Source of the DNA: Bacillus_AB infantis_B
GTDB lineage: Bacteria; Bacillota; Bacilli; Bacillales; Cytobacillaceae
Assembly: GCF_008180445.1 (NCBI RefSeq)
Contig: NZ_VTER01000005.1
Location: 1 to 64,000 of the forward strand
Direction of reading: 5' to 3'
DNA length: 64,000 nucleotides
In this document: one piece after another, positions 18,060 through 27,090 of the stretch
Layout of the letters: each line of letters opens with the position of its first letter
Numbering within the stretch: position 1 is the stretch's first letter
Made by a program: the position numbers and the translations under genes
Notes under the pieces: generated by a model
Seen by the model: only the letters and a program-made list of their open reading frames with translations
Database searches by the model: none
Told to the model about the DNA's origin: nothing

Positions 18060-18193
18060 CTGTTGATTTCCGTTCCAGGCACTTCGCTTTCCGCGGGGCG
18101 ACGCTGAGCCTCCTCAGAGCAGGCTCTTGCGGGGTCTCAGCATTGCCGCTGCAATCCCGCTGGAGTCTTCGTGCCTTCCACTGCAATCAACAG
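18060..18193. repeat. Palindromic dispersed element, 134 bp
   Basis: The ends CTGTTGATT (18060-18068) and AATCAACAG (18185-18193) are perfect inverted repeats, and the complementarity continues inward with gaps (CCAGGCAC against GTGCCTTCC). The GC-rich interior folds into further hairpins. It resembles a high-copy intergenic repeat I recall from many Bacillaceae genomes, with ends related to a TTGATTG-GGAAGG-CGAAGACTC pattern; copy number in this genome cannot be seen from one window. It has no coding capacity. The other parts of 17966-18464 show only the terminators listed. Confidence 0.7.
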
Positions 18194-18267
18194 GCTTTTT
18201 CAAGTTTGAGTAATGTAATACCCTGGGGCTTCTATTAGTTTAGCAGTTATAGAATTTTCTATAAATC

Positions 18268-18304
18268 AAAAAGGGTGCGGAGGATTGTTTTCCGTACCCT
18301 TTTT
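18268..18304. terminator. Bidirectional terminator
   Basis: AAAAAGGGTGCGGA (18268-18281) pairs with TCCGTACCCTTTTT (18291-18304) with one mismatch, leaving A and T runs on both sides. It probably ends the minus-strand peptide importer operon, whose last stop codon is 160 bases away. Confidence 0.75.
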
Positions 18305-18464
18305 GACATTGACACTCTTCTGGGTGCTCAAGTCAAAAGACACTTCCAGATGGAATATAATCCAATACCTAATATGCATCATGCCACTTGATTTAGTACA
18401 AATTTACGTTGTTCAGGAGCAGAATACACATTCCTTTATTAAGCATGCACACTCCCTTTTCTTA

Positions 18465-19364
18465 CTAACTCTTCATCCTAGGATCCAATGCATCTCTCAG
18501 CCCATCGCCCATGAGGTTGAAGCCAAGTACTGTGAGCATGATGGCTAGGCCTGGGAATATCATTGTCCATGGGGCCTGTATGAGATATGCTTTTGCATCT
18601 GAAAGCATTTTACCCCATTCGGGATTTGGCGCTTCTGCCCCCAGGCCAAGGAAGCCCAGTGCAGCTGCTTCGATAATGGCTGTTGCTACTGCCAGTGTTC
18701 CCTGGACGATGATTGGACCCATGCTGTTCGGCAGGACGTGAAGGAATAAGATACGGGCATCACTCATGCCGACCGCCTTGGCCGCCATGATATATTCCTC
18801 CTGCTTTACACTGAGGACACGGGAACGGATCAGGCGCCCAAAGTTAGGGATATTGATGATGGCAATGGCAATGAGCGCATTCCTTAAGGATGGGCCCAGT
18901 ACCGCTACAATTGCAATCGCCAAAAGGATGCTCGGAAATGCAAGCATGATATCGAAGAACCTTGAAATGATTGTATCCACCCAGCGGCCATAATAGCCTG
19001 CAAGGATGCCAAGCAGACAGCCTGCGGCTAGTGAGCCGAGGACGGCCAGAAAGCCTACCCATAATGAAATCCGCGCCCCATAAATTACCCGGGAAAGAAT
19101 ATCCCTTCCAAAATCATCGGTTCCGAACCAATGGTCGGCCGATGGAGCCTTCAGCCGGTTTGCCAGCTGCTGCTCATTAATGCCTGTTGGGGCGATCAGC
19201 GGCGCAAATACTGCAAGGATGACAAAGAACAGAACAATAAGCGCGCCGACAACGGCCAGCTTGTTTTTCCGGAAGCTCCGCCATGCTTCAAGCCAGGGGG
19301 ATTTCACCTTTTCCTCGGCCTGGACCGCAGACGGATGTACATTTTTTTCTGTTGATAATTCCAT
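18465..19364 (-). CDS. Peptide ABC importer permease, DppC/AppC type
   Basis: A 299-aa permease with an N-terminal cytosolic lead of about 40 residues, six membrane helices and the EAA-type loop around AAALGFLGLGA. The N-terminal OppC_N-like domain (FRKNKLAVVGALIV) and FGTDDFGRDILSR are typical of the dipeptide/oligopeptide/nickel family. The start MELSTEK at 19364 has GGAGGG nine bases upstream; the frame's earlier ATG overlaps the preceding gene without a binding site. It is the last gene of the five-gene importer operon. Confidence 0.92.
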   Translation of the reverse strand: MELSTEKNVHPSAVQAEEKVKSPWLEAWRSFRKNKLAVVGALIVLFFVILAVFAPLIAPTGINEQQLANRLKAPSADHWFGTDDFGRDILSRVIYGARISLWVGFLAVLGSLAAGCLLGILAGYYGRWVDTIISRFFDIMLAFPSILLAIAIVAVLGPSLRNALIAIAIINIPNFGRLIRSRVLSVKQEEYIMAAKAVGMSDARILFLHVLPNSMGPIIVQGTLAVATAIIEAAALGFLGLGAEAPNPEWGKMLSDAKAYLIQAPWTMIFPGLAIMLTVLGFNLMGDGLRDALDPRMKS

Positions 19365-19380
19365 AGGCTTCTTCCCTCCT

Positions 19381-20385
19381 TTAGTTGTATTTGATCCTTG
19401 GATCGATTGCCGCATATAAGAGGTCAACAACCAGATTGATCATGACAAAGATGAATGCAATGACAAGAATCCCTGATTGGATGACAGGATAATCGCGGTA
19501 ATTGATAGCTTCATAGATATATCTTCCAATTCCCGGCCAGCTGAAAATGGTCTCCGTCAGGATGGCACCGCCAAGAAGGAGCCCGGTCTGCAGTCCGATA
19601 ATCGTCAAAACAGGGATGATCGCATTTTTCAAAGAATGCTTGTACACGACCCAGAACATCCTTAGCCCTTTGGCCCGTGCCGTCCGGATGAAGTCTGAAC
19701 GCATGACTTCAAGCATCGTCGAACGGGTGATCCTGGCAATAATGGCCATTGGAATGGTCGATAATGCAAGGCTCGGAAGCACAAGGTGGCGGATGACATC
19801 CCAGAACTGATCCATCCGTCCTGCAAGGAGAGTATCGATGATATAAAGATTGGTGATGGCCTCAACCGGATTCCTGACCTCTTCCCGGCCGGACGTAGGC
19901 AGCCAGTCCAAATTGATGGCAAAAATCCACTGCTCCATAAGGCCAAGCCAGAAAATCGGCATAGATACACCGATAAGAGCAAGCACCATGGCAATATAAT
20001 CAAACCAGGAGTTTTGGAACCAGGCACTGATGATCCCTGCATTCACGCCGAAAAAGATGGCAATGAGCATGGCGCAGAATGAAAGTTCCATGGTAGCTGC
20101 CAGGAAAGGCCAAATTTCTCCGCTGATCGGTGCCTTTGTACGAAGCGATTCTCCAAGATCACCCGTAAACAGGCCCCCCAGATATGTAAAATATTGAATA
20201 AACCAGGGCTTATCAAGCCCGAGCTGCTCTGTCAAATCAGCCACAGCCTCTTTTGTTGCCAGCTGGCCCAGGATGATTTGGGCGGGATCTCCAGGTATGG
20301 CCCTGATCATGAAAAATACAATCAGCGACAGGCCCAGTAAAACCGGTATAAGGGAAAATATTCGTTTGATCGTATATGACAGCAT
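19381..20385 (-). CDS. Peptide ABC importer permease, DppB/AppB type
   Basis: A 334-aa permease, the partner of the DppC-type protein encoded 16 bases downstream. The N-terminal helix (IKRIFSLIPVLLGLSLIVF) and the motif IPGDPAQIILGQ are diagnostic of the family. Six membrane helices are visible. AGAGGTG precedes the ATG. The extended loop around residues 160-200 (NPVEAITNLYI) is as long as in AppB-like proteins. The gene follows the binding-protein gene after 93 bases that hold a stem-loop. Confidence 0.92.
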   Translation of the reverse strand: MLSYTIKRIFSLIPVLLGLSLIVFFMIRAIPGDPAQIILGQLATKEAVADLTEQLGLDKPWFIQYFTYLGGLFTGDLGESLRTKAPISGEIWPFLAATMELSFCAMLIAIFFGVNAGIISAWFQNSWFDYIAMVLALIGVSMPIFWLGLMEQWIFAINLDWLPTSGREEVRNPVEAITNLYIIDTLLAGRMDQFWDVIRHLVLPSLALSTIPMAIIARITRSTMLEVMRSDFIRTARAKGLRMFWVVYKHSLKNAIIPVLTIIGLQTGLLLGGAILTETIFSWPGIGRYIYEAINYRDYPVIQSGILVIAFIFVMINLVVDLLYAAIDPRIKYN

Positions 20386-20427
20386 GTTTTCACCTCTCTT
20401 GATGGTTGTCCAGCCGCATCTGTCCGG

Positions 20428-20464
20428 CTAAAAGAAAAGGGAGCCGCTTTAAGGAACTCCCTTT
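20428..20464 (-). terminator. Intercistronic stem-loop after the binding-protein gene
   Basis: On the minus strand AAAGGGAG and CTCCCTTT (20436-20464) form an 8-bp stem followed by TCTTTTAG. Its place between the abundant binding protein and the permeases suggests partial termination or 3'-end protection that raises binding-protein mRNA over permease mRNA. Confidence 0.6.
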
Positions 20465-20478
20465 CTTTCTCTTTCCAT

Positions 20479-22092
20479 TTACTTTTTAAATTCCACAGAA
20501 GACAGAAGATCCGATCCTGTTGGATGCGGCTTGAATCCGGTAATATCCGCTTTTCCTGCAAGGACAGGATTAGAGTGGACAAGCGGGATCCATGGAGCAT
20601 CATCCTTGATGATCAGCTGCGCCTGCTTATACAGCGCTTCACGCTCGGCCTGGTCTGTCAGCGTCTGAGCTTTAATCAGAAGATCATGGACCTCCTGGTT
20701 TTTATAATAGGTATAGTTATTGGATCCGATAGTATCCTGGTCAAGCAGTACATAAAGGAAGTTGTCGGCATCCCCATTGTCCCCTGTCCAGCCGAGAAGG
20801 AAGGAATCTGCTTCCCCTTTGTTGGCTTTGTCGAGGTAAGTTCCCCATTCATAGGATACGATTTTAGCCTTTACGCCAACATCAGCAAAGTTGGCCTGGA
20901 TGGCTTCAGCAACCTTTTGCCCGTCCGGCATATATGGACGTGCAACCGGCATTGCCCAAAGCTCCATTTCAAATCCATTTTCATAGCCTGCTTCCTTCAG
21001 AAGCTCCTTCGCCTTTTCAGGATTATACTCATAATCCTGAACCTCATCATTGTAGCCCGCAATTCCCGGCGGCATCGGATTCTTCGCCGGCTCTGCATAT
21101 CCGGAATAGAAGGCATCGATGAGAGCCTGCTTATCCACTGCGTAGTTCAGCGCCTGGCGGACCTTCTTATCCTTCAGCGGGCCGCGTGTATTGGTAAGCC
21201 CAAGATAGCCTACATTCATCGACGGACGGTCAAAAAGCTGCAGATCTGCATTTCCTTCGATTTGCCCTACATCACTGAAGCTTACGCCGTCAATCAGGTC
21301 AACCTCGCCTGTAGACAAAGCATTCAGCCTTGCTGAGTTTTCAGGGATGACCCTGAAAATGACTGAGTCAAGCTTTGGCAGGCCTTCCTGCCAGTAATCC
21401 GGGTTCTTCTCGACTACGACACGGTCGTTCCGTTTCCATTCTTTGAACTTGAAAGGACCTGTTCCGACAGGGCTGTCAGTGAATTTATCGCCGGCTTTTT
21501 CTACTGCGGCAGGACTCGCGATCCCAAATGGCGACATTGCCAAGTTTTTCAGGAATGGAGCGATCGGCCTGCTTAATGTAAATTCAACTGTATAATCATC
21601 AACGGCTTTCACCTCTGTAAGGACATCGCCAAATTGAGAGGCATAATAATAAAATTCTTCTTTATTGCCTGCTTTCCAGCGGTTGAAGTTGAAGACTACT
21701 GCTTCTGCATTGAAGTCTGTCCCGTCATGGAACTTGACTCCCTCGCGAAGCTTGAGCGTATGCTTCAGCCCGTCTTCACTTTCTTCCCATTCAGTTGCAA
21801 GGCCTGGCTGGATTTCTGTATCCTGCTCGCCAAAGTTGATCAATGTTTCAAAAATATTGACAGTGACCTTAAAGGATTCACCTTCGGTTGTAACGGCCGG
21901 ATCCAAAGCATCAGAGTCTCCGCTTCGCCCGAAGACAAGTGTTCCGCCGGCAGCTGTTTCACCGCCCGAATCTGTACCGGAATCTTTCCCTCCTTCATCA
22001 GTGCCGCTTGACTGGCTGCCGCTGCAGCCTGCAAGCCCCAGTGACAGCAGCAGGGCAAAAACCAACATTAAAAGACCATTGCGCTTTTTCAT
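20479..22092 (-). CDS. Peptide-binding lipoprotein, SBP family 5
   Basis: A 537-aa extracellular solute-binding protein of the DppE/AppA/OppA family. A signal peptide ends in the lipobox LAGC with the acylated Cys23, followed by a Gly/Ser/Asp-rich linker up to about residue 50. The body carries the family signature near LNYAVDKQALIDAFYSG and a conserved PWIPLVHSN near the C-terminus. It captures peptides (or a similar ligand) for the importer. AAGGGGG precedes the ATG. The ligand cannot be told from sequence. Confidence 0.93.
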   Translation of the reverse strand: MKKRNGLLMLVFALLLSLGLAGCSGSQSSGTDEGGKDSGTDSGGETAAGGTLVFGRSGDSDALDPAVTTEGESFKVTVNIFETLINFGEQDTEIQPGLATEWEESEDGLKHTLKLREGVKFHDGTDFNAEAVVFNFNRWKAGNKEEFYYYASQFGDVLTEVKAVDDYTVEFTLSRPIAPFLKNLAMSPFGIASPAAVEKAGDKFTDSPVGTGPFKFKEWKRNDRVVVEKNPDYWQEGLPKLDSVIFRVIPENSARLNALSTGEVDLIDGVSFSDVGQIEGNADLQLFDRPSMNVGYLGLTNTRGPLKDKKVRQALNYAVDKQALIDAFYSGYAEPAKNPMPPGIAGYNDEVQDYEYNPEKAKELLKEAGYENGFEMELWAMPVARPYMPDGQKVAEAIQANFADVGVKAKIVSYEWGTYLDKANKGEADSFLLGWTGDNGDADNFLYVLLDQDTIGSNNYTYYKNQEVHDLLIKAQTLTDQAEREALYKQAQLIIKDDAPWIPLVHSNPVLAGKADITGFKPHPTGSDLLSSVEFKK

Positions 22093-22122
22093 ACTTTTCC
22101 CCCTTTTAATATCTTTCTTTTA

Positions 22123-23109
22123 TCATGCATGCACCCTGTCACTGGTGTATAAGTGGCAGGCTGCAAAATGACCTTCTTCAATTTCTTCCAGCTGCGGCCG
22201 TTCGACCGTGCAGATTTCCATGCACTCCCGGCACCTTGTATGGAAGGCGCAGCCTTTTGGCGGATTAGCCGGGCTCGGGATATCACCGCTCAGAAGCTCC
22301 GCTTCCTTGCGCAAATCAGGGTCAGGGACCGGCACGGCGTCAAGAAGAGCTGACGTGTAGGGATGCAAAGGCTTTTCATACAGCTTTTCAGCCGTAGTGA
22401 TTTCTACCAGCCTCCCAAGATACATCACTCCCACCCTGTCGCTGATATGCCTGACAACACCGAGATCATGGGCTATGAAAATATAAGTCAGCTGAAACTC
22501 CTTCTGCAGGTCTTCAAGCAGGTTCAGCACCTGTGACTGTATGGAAACATCGAGCGCAGAGACAGGCTCATCCGCAATGATCAGCTTCGGCCTGGTCATC
22601 AGGGCCCGTGCGATCCCGATCCTCTGCCTTTGCCCGCCGCTGAACTGGTGAGGATATCTTTTTGCATGCCAGCTGCTCAATCCGACGACTTCGAGCATCT
22701 CTTTTACCTTTTGCTTCCGCTCCTTCTTATCCCCCATCCCGTGGACGATCAGCGGCTCCTCAAGAATTTTTTCTACTGTATGGCGGGGATTGAGGGAAGC
22801 AAATGGATCCTGGAATACCATCTGCATTTCCTTGCGCATCTTCCTCATTTCCGACTCGTTCAGTCCTGTCAGTTCCTTCCCTTCAAACAGCACCTTTCCT
22901 TCGGTAGGCTCGATCAGCCTCATCAGCATCCTGCCGGTTGTTGACTTCCCGCAGCCGCTTTCCCCTACAATCCCGAGCGTTTCCCCTTTATTGACATAAA
23001 AGCTGACATCATCAACGGCTTTTACATCTCCGGTCTTCTTGCCAAAAAGGCCGCCAGTTATCGGAAAATACTTTTTTAGCTGATTGACCTCAAGCAGAAC
23101 TTCCGCCAT
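22123..23109 (-). CDS. Peptide ABC importer ATPase, DppF/OppF type
   Basis: A 328-aa ATPase. Walker A GESGCGKST, signature FSGGQRQRI and Walker B LIIADEP are intact, and the C-terminal oligopeptide/dipeptide extension carries cysteines spaced C-x5-C-x3-C-x5-C (GCAFHTRCRECMEIC), the arrangement linked to an Fe-S cluster in this family. The ATG at 23109 is preceded by GGAGGTG at a 6-base distance, and overlaps the end of the DppD-type gene by 20 bases, which points to translational coupling. The open frame starts eight codons earlier but without a binding site. Confidence 0.93.
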   Translation of the reverse strand: MAEVLLEVNQLKKYFPITGGLFGKKTGDVKAVDDVSFYVNKGETLGIVGESGCGKSTTGRMLMRLIEPTEGKVLFEGKELTGLNESEMRKMRKEMQMVFQDPFASLNPRHTVEKILEEPLIVHGMGDKKERKQKVKEMLEVVGLSSWHAKRYPHQFSGGQRQRIGIARALMTRPKLIIADEPVSALDVSIQSQVLNLLEDLQKEFQLTYIFIAHDLGVVRHISDRVGVMYLGRLVEITTAEKLYEKPLHPYTSALLDAVPVPDPDLRKEAELLSGDIPSPANPPKGCAFHTRCRECMEICTVERPQLEEIEEGHFAACHLYTSDRVHA

Positions 23110-24100
23110 TGGCTGCACCTCCTGATTCATCATGAAGAAAGCATCTTACCGTATGCACCGGGGAATCTCCCTGATACAGCTCCGGCGTTTCGGACAGGCA
23201 GCGGTCATGGACAAATTCGCATCTTGCCGCAAAGCGGCAGCCATGCTTGACTGAACCGGGCTTAGGGACATTACCCGGTATCGAGTATAGCCTGTCCTTC
23301 CTCTCCCTTATATCGGGGACCGACTGGAGAAGCCCGATTGTATAAGGATGCTTGGCGTTTTTGAAGATTTCCCTCACAGGCGCTTCCTCGACCACCTTGC
23401 CTGCATACATGACTATGACCCTTTCACAGACCTCGGCAACAACGCCAAGGTCATGGGTGATCATCACAATCGCCGTATCAAGCTTTTTATTCAAGTCCTT
23501 CATAAGAGCGAGGATCTGGGCCTGTATCGTTACATCGAGCGCTGTTGTCGGTTCATCCGCAATCAGCAGCTTCGGATGGCAGGAGAGGGCCATGGCAATC
23601 ATCACCCTTTGCCTCATTCCTCCTGAAAGCTGGTGCGGATATTCCTTCATGATCTGCTCTGCCCTTGGCAGCCCTACAAGCTTGAGCATTTCTACAGCCT
23701 GGCTGGCCGCTTCCTTTTTCTTTATTTTCTTATGTATCGTAATGCCCTCAACCAGCTGGCTGCCGATTGTGAACAGCGGGTTAAGGGAGGTCATCGGCTC
23801 CTGGAAAATCATCGCCACTTCATTCCCTCTTATTTCCCTCATCCTGCTCTCTGAAGCTGCAACCAGATCCTCGCCATTCAGGAGAATCTCGCCGCCTGTG
23901 ATTTTCCCGGGCGGCTGGGGGATCAGCTTCATGATCGACAGCGATGTCACGCTTTTGCCGCAGCCTGACTCGCCTACTATTCCCAGAATTTCACCTTTAC
24001 GGACCGAAAAACTGATTTCATCCACAGCTGGTATTTCTCCATCTGAAGAAAAAAAGGAGGTTCTCAGCTGCTTTACATCTAAAACGGGAGCTTGACTCAC
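23090..24100 (-). CDS. Peptide ABC importer ATPase, DppD/OppD type
   Basis: A 336-aa ATPase, first gene of the importer operon. Walker A GESGCGKSV, signature LSGGMRQRV and Walker B LLIADEP are present, and the C-terminus has the family's cysteine-containing oligopeptide extension (CRFAARCEFVHDRC). The start is GTG (24098-24100), seven bases after AAGGAG. Operon order is ATPase-ATPase-binding protein-permease-permease, as in AppDFABC of B. subtilis. The operon interrupts the ygaE-ygaD neighbourhood known from B. subtilis. Confidence 0.93.
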   Translation of the reverse strand: MSQAPVLDVKQLRTSFFSSDGEIPAVDEISFSVRKGEILGIVGESGCGKSVTSLSIMKLIPQPPGKITGGEILLNGEDLVAASESRMREIRGNEVAMIFQEPMTSLNPLFTIGSQLVEGITIHKKIKKKEAASQAVEMLKLVGLPRAEQIMKEYPHQLSGGMRQRVMIAMALSCHPKLLIADEPTTALDVTIQAQILALMKDLNKKLDTAIVMITHDLGVVAEVCERVIVMYAGKVVEEAPVREIFKNAKHPYTIGLLQSVPDIRERKDRLYSIPGNVPKPGSVKHGCRFAARCEFVHDRCLSETPELYQGDSPVHTVRCFLHDESGGAANGGSSA

Positions 24101-24416
24101 ACCATTACTCCTTCCTTTTTTCCATGCTGAAGCATTGGTCTTTCATGGGTTCTCCTGATTTCCTGCAGTTAAATACTGCCAAACAGGAGGGCATCACAGC
24201 ATGCCCCTTTAAATTTGTACCTTTGGTCACTATCTTTTTCTCATTCTATAAAAAAAGATTAAACAAGTCTACTGATTTTTCCAAATTATTTAAATATATT
24301 AAATCTTTGAAATGGTATTTAGGAATACTAAATAAATCCAGTAAATGAAAGCGGCTTTTCCAATCATATGCTCTGGTGTTTTGCTATATGAGCAAAATTA
24401 CCTGTATTAAATTGGA
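24101..24416. other. AT-rich region upstream of the peptide importer
   Basis: This interval must hold the importer promoter on the minus strand. A weak TTGGAA-N17-TAATCT pair around 24260-24290 is the best I can offer. No RNA structure, repeat or coding frame with a binding site stands out. Confidence 0.35.
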
Positions 24417-24464
24417 AAAAACCCTCCCCTTCTACAAGATTACTTCTGTAGAAGAGGAGGGTTT
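24417..24464 (-). terminator. Terminator of ygaD
   Basis: A long stem, AAAACCCTCC-(C/T)-CTTCTACA paired with TGTAGAAG-GGGAGGGTTTT, closes about ten loop bases, and the minus strand continues with T residues. It begins three bases after the ygaD stop codon. Confidence 0.92.
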
Positions 24465-24466
24465 TC

Positions 24467-26215
24467 TTAATGCTCCAGCTGCTGTACCTGGAATAAGTTA
24501 TAATAATGACCCTGTCTGGCCATAAGTTCTTCATGATTGCCGATTTCGGCAATTTCCCCATTCTCGATATGGACAATCCTATCGGCATGGGTAATCGTGG
24601 AGAGCCGGTGGGCTACAATGAATGTGGTCCTGTCTTTAGCCAGCTTTTCCAAAGCCTCCTGGATGAGATGCTCGCTTTCCAGGTCAAGAGCCGATGTAGC
24701 TTCATCAAGAATCAGGATCGGCGGATTCTTCAGGAAGATCCTCGCGATGGCCACCCGCTGCTTTTGCCCCCCAGACAGCTTGACACCCCTTTCCCCGACT
24801 TTAGTCTCATAACCTTCGGGAAGGTTCATGATGAAATCATGTGCATTGGCTGCCTTGGCAGCTGCAATCACTTCTTCATCACTCGCATGCGGCTTGCCGA
24901 GAAGGATATTCGTTTTAACGGATTCACTAAAAAGGATATTATCCTGCAATACAATTCCGATTTTATCACGGAGAGAACGTACCTTAAACCGCCTGATATC
25001 CGTCCCATCAAGCAGGATTTCCCCCTTTGTGACGTCGTAGAAACGGGGAATCAGGCTGATCAAGGAAGATTTTCCTCCTCCGCTCATCCCAACGAGTGCA
25101 ATCGTTTCTCCCTGCCGGACATCAAGGGAGATATCCTTTAACACAGTTTCTTCTTCCTTATCATATGAGAAGTCCACATGGTTGAATTGAATATGGCCCT
25201 TCACATTGGTCACTTCAATGCTGTCCGGCGAGTCATCAATGTCGTACTTTTCATCAGCCAGCTCAAACACCCGGTCCATGGATGCAATCGACTGCGTCAG
25301 CGTGGTGGAAGAATTGACAAGCCGGCGAAGCGGATTATAAAGCCTGTCAATATAGGCGATAAACGCCATCATTGTTCCAATCGACAAGTCTTCCTGTATA
25401 ACCAAATAGCCTGAATAGCCGATGACGATCAATGGCGCTATATCGGTTATGGTGTTAACGACAGCGAAAGCCTTCGCATTCCATTTTGTATGATCGATGG
25501 CTTTCTCCAGGAAATTTTTATTTTGGCTGTCAAACTGCTTCTGCTCATGATCTTCAATGGCAAAGCTCTTTACAACGGCCATTCCCTGGACACGTTCATG
25601 CAAATATCCCTGAACCTCAGCCAGCGCCTGGGAACGCACACGGGTCAGCTTTCTCAGGTTCCCGAAGAAATACCTGACACTGAAAGCATAGAATGGGAAA
25701 AGAATCAGAGAAACAATCGTCAGTGTAATATCCATATTGAACATAATTATGACCGCTATAATAATTGTTGCAATATCAAGCCATAGGTTCATAAGGCCTG
25801 TCACTACAAAGGTTTTTGTCTGTTCCACATCATTGATGACCCTTGAAATGATTTCCCCTGCCCTGTTATTGGAATAAAACTTGAAGCTGAGCTTCTGGAT
25901 ATGGTGAAACAGACTATCACGGATATCATAAAGGATTTTGCTTGCTGTCCATTGTGCGAAATACTGCCGGTAATACTCAATCGGCGGACGGGCCAGCACA
26001 AAAATGACAATCATGGCTCCCATGATCCATAGCAGCCTTTCCGTTTTTCCGCTCTGGGACAGTAAATCATTCCCGACGATATCATCAATTACATATTTAA
26101 TTAAAAGCGGAATCAAAAGCGGAATGGCAAATTTTATAATGCCGATTAAAAGTGTGCCGATAATTTGCAGCCGGTACGGCTTAACAAACTTCATATATCT
26201 TTTGATGCTGTCCAA
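24467..26215 (-). CDS. ygaD: ABC exporter half-transporter YgaD (multidrug/lipid type)
   Basis: A 582-aa fusion of a six-helix exporter domain (about residues 15-310) and an ATPase domain. Walker A GMSGGGKSS is at 376-384, signature LSGGQ at 480-484 and Walker B followed by DEATSALD at about 500-511. It would act as a homodimer in the membrane. The substrate is unknown, as for B. subtilis YgaD. The start is TTG (26213-26215), six bases after GGGGGG. The next gene upstream on the same strand is ygaC, separated by that gene's terminator. Confidence 0.93.
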   Translation of the reverse strand: MDSIKRYMKFVKPYRLQIIGTLLIGIIKFAIPLLIPLLIKYVIDDIVGNDLLSQSGKTERLLWIMGAMIVIFVLARPPIEYYRQYFAQWTASKILYDIRDSLFHHIQKLSFKFYSNNRAGEIISRVINDVEQTKTFVVTGLMNLWLDIATIIIAVIIMFNMDITLTIVSLILFPFYAFSVRYFFGNLRKLTRVRSQALAEVQGYLHERVQGMAVVKSFAIEDHEQKQFDSQNKNFLEKAIDHTKWNAKAFAVVNTITDIAPLIVIGYSGYLVIQEDLSIGTMMAFIAYIDRLYNPLRRLVNSSTTLTQSIASMDRVFELADEKYDIDDSPDSIEVTNVKGHIQFNHVDFSYDKEEETVLKDISLDVRQGETIALVGMSGGGKSSLISLIPRFYDVTKGEILLDGTDIRRFKVRSLRDKIGIVLQDNILFSESVKTNILLGKPHASDEEVIAAAKAANAHDFIMNLPEGYETKVGERGVKLSGGQKQRVAIARIFLKNPPILILDEATSALDLESEHLIQEALEKLAKDRTTFIVAHRLSTITHADRIVHIENGEIAEIGNHEELMARQGHYYNLFQVQQLEH

Positions 26216-26265
26216 TTGCTGCCCCCCTTAATGCTCTCTCTATAGAATACCTCTTTTAAACAGAT

Positions 26266-26293
26266 AAAAACCTGTTGAAACAAGGTCAACAGG
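26266..26293 (-). terminator. Terminator of ygaC
   Basis: On the minus strand CCTGTTGA and TCAACAGG form a perfect 8-bp stem (26271-26293) followed by TTTTTATC. Confidence 0.9.
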
Positions 26294-26322
26294 TGCTACA
26301 TAGGCATTTTTTATCCTTAATA

Positions 26323-26853
26323 TCAGCGTCTGTAGGTTAAATATCTCTCATACCAAATGTCGATAAAATCCGGGGCAAAAGGCCCTTTCCGCTGGCGGAT
26401 CCACTGAATCAGCTTATCGACATTTGCTTTTAATATCTTGTCGATGACTTCTGGATAGTTCATTTCCTTCCGGTGCCGCTCATATTCATCTTCATCGAGA
26501 AGATTGAATGTCATATCCGGAAAGACCTTGATATCCAGGTCATAATCAATATACTTCAGCGCTTCGCCGTCAAATATAAAAGGAGAGCTGATATTGCAGT
26601 AATAATACACGCCATCCTCCCGGATCATTCCAATGATATTGAACCAGTACTGTGAATGAAAATAACAGATTGCCGGCTCCCGGGTCACCCATGTCCTCCC
26701 GTCGGATTCGGTCACAATCGTCCTGTCATTTCCTCCGATCACAAGACTCTGTGTCCCTTTTAGAACGGTCGTTTCCTCCCAGACGCGATGGATGTGCCCA
26801 TTGTGTTTGTAGCTGTGTATTTGCATCGGTTCTCCTTCGATGGGTACGCCCAT
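26323..26853 (-). CDS. ygaC: YgaC, DUF402 nucleoside tri-/diphosphate phosphatase
   Basis: A 176-aa protein nearly identical in layout to B. subtilis YgaC. The DUF402 family holds metal-dependent phosphatases that hydrolyse nucleoside tri- and diphosphates; a characterised relative is the S. aureus enzyme. The conserved core includes NDRTIVTESDGRTW, the YYYCNIS strand and the metal-binding acidic segment YIDYDLDIKV with DEDEYE. Start MGVPIEGEP at 26853 is chosen because it aligns with the family and has GGGGAG upstream; the frame runs 15 codons further without a binding site. It lies between ygaB and ygaD as in B. subtilis. Confidence 0.93.
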   Translation of the reverse strand: MGVPIEGEPMQIHSYKHNGHIHRVWEETTVLKGTQSLVIGGNDRTIVTESDGRTWVTREPAICYFHSQYWFNIIGMIREDGVYYYCNISSPFIFDGEALKYIDYDLDIKVFPDMTFNLLDEDEYERHRKEMNYPEVIDKILKANVDKLIQWIRQRKGPFAPDFIDIWYERYLTYRR

Positions 26854-26984
26854 TTCTTCTCCCCTACTTTCATTCCCAAACGCTTTGCAACCTATCAAAT
26901 GACTTGCACAAGTTTCCTAAAACGACAAAAGGCAACAAAGAACGTATTATTTCCTATTATTATAACGGTTAAAGAAAGAATTTA

Positions 26985-27017
26985 AAACAAAGAGCCATTG
27001 AAAATCTCTCAATGGCC
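26985..27017 (-). terminator. Terminator of ygaB
   Basis: On the minus strand GCCATTGAGA, a short loop and TTCAATGGC are followed by TCTTTGTTTT. It lies about 75 bases after the ygaB stop codon. Confidence 0.7.
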
Positions 27018-27090
27018 CGATCTATCCCATATAGTCACTCATGAAGCATAAGGATCCAGCCTGTTCCTGACCTTCCCTGCTGCCTATCTC

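Noticed and set aside
20524..21336. 270-codon plus-strand frame
   Set aside because: It is antisense to the peptide-binding lipoprotein gene, which has the signal peptide, lipobox and family motifs.
23352..24095. 247-codon plus-strand frame
   Set aside because: It is antisense to the DppD-type ATPase and has no ribosome binding site or recognisable motif.
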